Assembly (NCBI RefSeq): GCF_023715445.1
Contig: NZ_JAMBOD010000003.1
Span: 124,001 to 188,000, forward strand
Direction: 5' to 3'
DNA length: 64,000 nt
Source of the DNA: Fictibacillus nanhaiensis
Lineage (GTDB): Bacteria > Bacillota > Bacilli > Bacillales > Fictibacillaceae
The notes beneath the pieces are model-generated. The model did not search any database. It saw only the letters and a list, made by a program, of their open reading frames with translations, and was not told the origin of the DNA. The position numbers and the translations under genes were made by a program. Positions 63,748 through 64,000 of this stretch are shown here, piece by piece; the stretch's first letter is position 1; each line of letters opens with the position of its first letter.

Positions 63748-64000
63748 TTAACTTCCTTCCTTTGAATCTTGTTTGGATCGGAACATTATAAATTCGCCAT
63801 TAAAAACAAGTTCTTTTTCTACAAAGCTATTAACTTCTACACTTGTCCGCTCAGTGCCCTTTTCAGTAACTTTGGCTTTTGCAACAATTCTTTCTCCAAC
63901 CTTTACCGGGCGGGAGAACCGAATGTTCGCTCTGGCAGTTAATGCGAGTTCATCATTTATAATCGCAACAGCTAAAGAGTTTGCCTGTGCAAAAACATGA
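63748..64000 (-). CDS. fapR: Fatty acid and phospholipid regulator FapR, C-terminal part (cut by window edge)
   Basis: The last 83 residues are present, starting [20 protein letters not shown] and continuing through [21 protein letters not shown] and [22 protein letters not shown]. This is the hot-dog-fold effector domain of FapR, which releases DNA upon binding malonyl-CoA. The N-terminal helix-turn-helix lies beyond the window. Its stop is 6 bases before plsX, so it regulates the operon it heads, as in B. subtilis. Confidence 0.93.
   Translation of the reverse strand, partial: HVFAQANSLAVAIINDELALTARANIRFSRPVKVGERIVAKAKVTEKGTERTSVEVNSFVEKELVFNGEFIMFRSKQDSKEGS

Noticed and set aside
1-64000. 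CRISPR arrays, prophage, integrase-bearing islands, tRNA or rRNA genes
   Set aside because: No spaced direct repeats of CRISPR type, no phage structural or lysis genes, and no RNA gene patterns were seen. XerC at 37451-38353 is the housekeeping recombinase in its usual operon, not an island integrase.

Overview
The window is a stretch of chromosome from a low-GC, spore-forming, motile Bacillota, most probably a member of the Bacillaceae. The evidence is the gene order, which follows the Bacillus subtilis region fapR-plsX-fabD-fabG-acpP-rnc-smc-ftsY-ylxM-ffh-rpsP-...-codY-flgB...sigD-rpsB-tsf-pyrH-frr-uppS-cdsA-dxr almost gene for gene, together with AGGAGG ribosome binding sites, sigma-A type promoters, CodY, SigD, SwrB/SwrD-like proteins and a small acid-soluble spore protein-like gene. 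I cannot name the species. All genes but one lie on the minus strand, so the biological order runs from position 64000 down to 1.

Region by region, in the direction of transcription: (1) 64000-60414, fatty acid and phospholipid supply (end of fapR, plsX, fabD, fabG, acpP). (2) 60314-51702, RNase III, then a plus-strand UPF0435 gene, then chromosome condensation and SRP targeting (smc, ftsY, ylxM, ffh) and rpsP-khpA. (3) 51270-45410, rimM-trmD, rplS, signal peptidase I, RbgA GTPase, RNase HII, and the ylqG-ylqH pair that resembles FliK and the FlhB C-terminal domain. (4) 45365-34664, SASP-like gene, sucCD, dprA, topA, trmFO, xerC, hslVU and codY. (5) 34332-6046, one long, tightly packed fla/che operon of about 28 kb with 35 genes, from flgB to a swrB-like gene. 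It encodes rod, hook, MS-ring, C-ring, type III export gate, export ATPase, hook-length control, chemotaxis core and the flagellar sigma factor. (6) 5885-1, translation and envelope genes (rpsB, tsf, pyrH, frr, uppS, cdsA, start of dxr).

Within the fla/che operon many genes overlap by 1 to 11 bases or are separated by under 20, so translational coupling is expected. Compared with B. subtilis, as I recall it, the operon carries three additions: a TIGR02530-type gene between flgD and flgE, and a fapA (DUF342) gene plus a 90-codon gene between sigD and swrB. A gene corresponding to ylqD is missing between khpA and rimM, and an UPF0435 gene has entered between rnc and smc.

No phage, insertion sequence with transposase, CRISPR array, rRNA or tRNA gene was seen. 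The most unusual content is non-coding: a family of three dispersed, non-autonomous-looking repeats (3775-3990, 51352-51664, 60721-61019) with related ends in inverted orientation, always in gaps between co-oriented genes; a degenerate array phased at 21 bp (about 54261-54360); and overlapping divergent promoters between smc and the UPF0435 gene. I did not find a convincing new multi-gene system; the window is mostly a conserved housekeeping and motility region.
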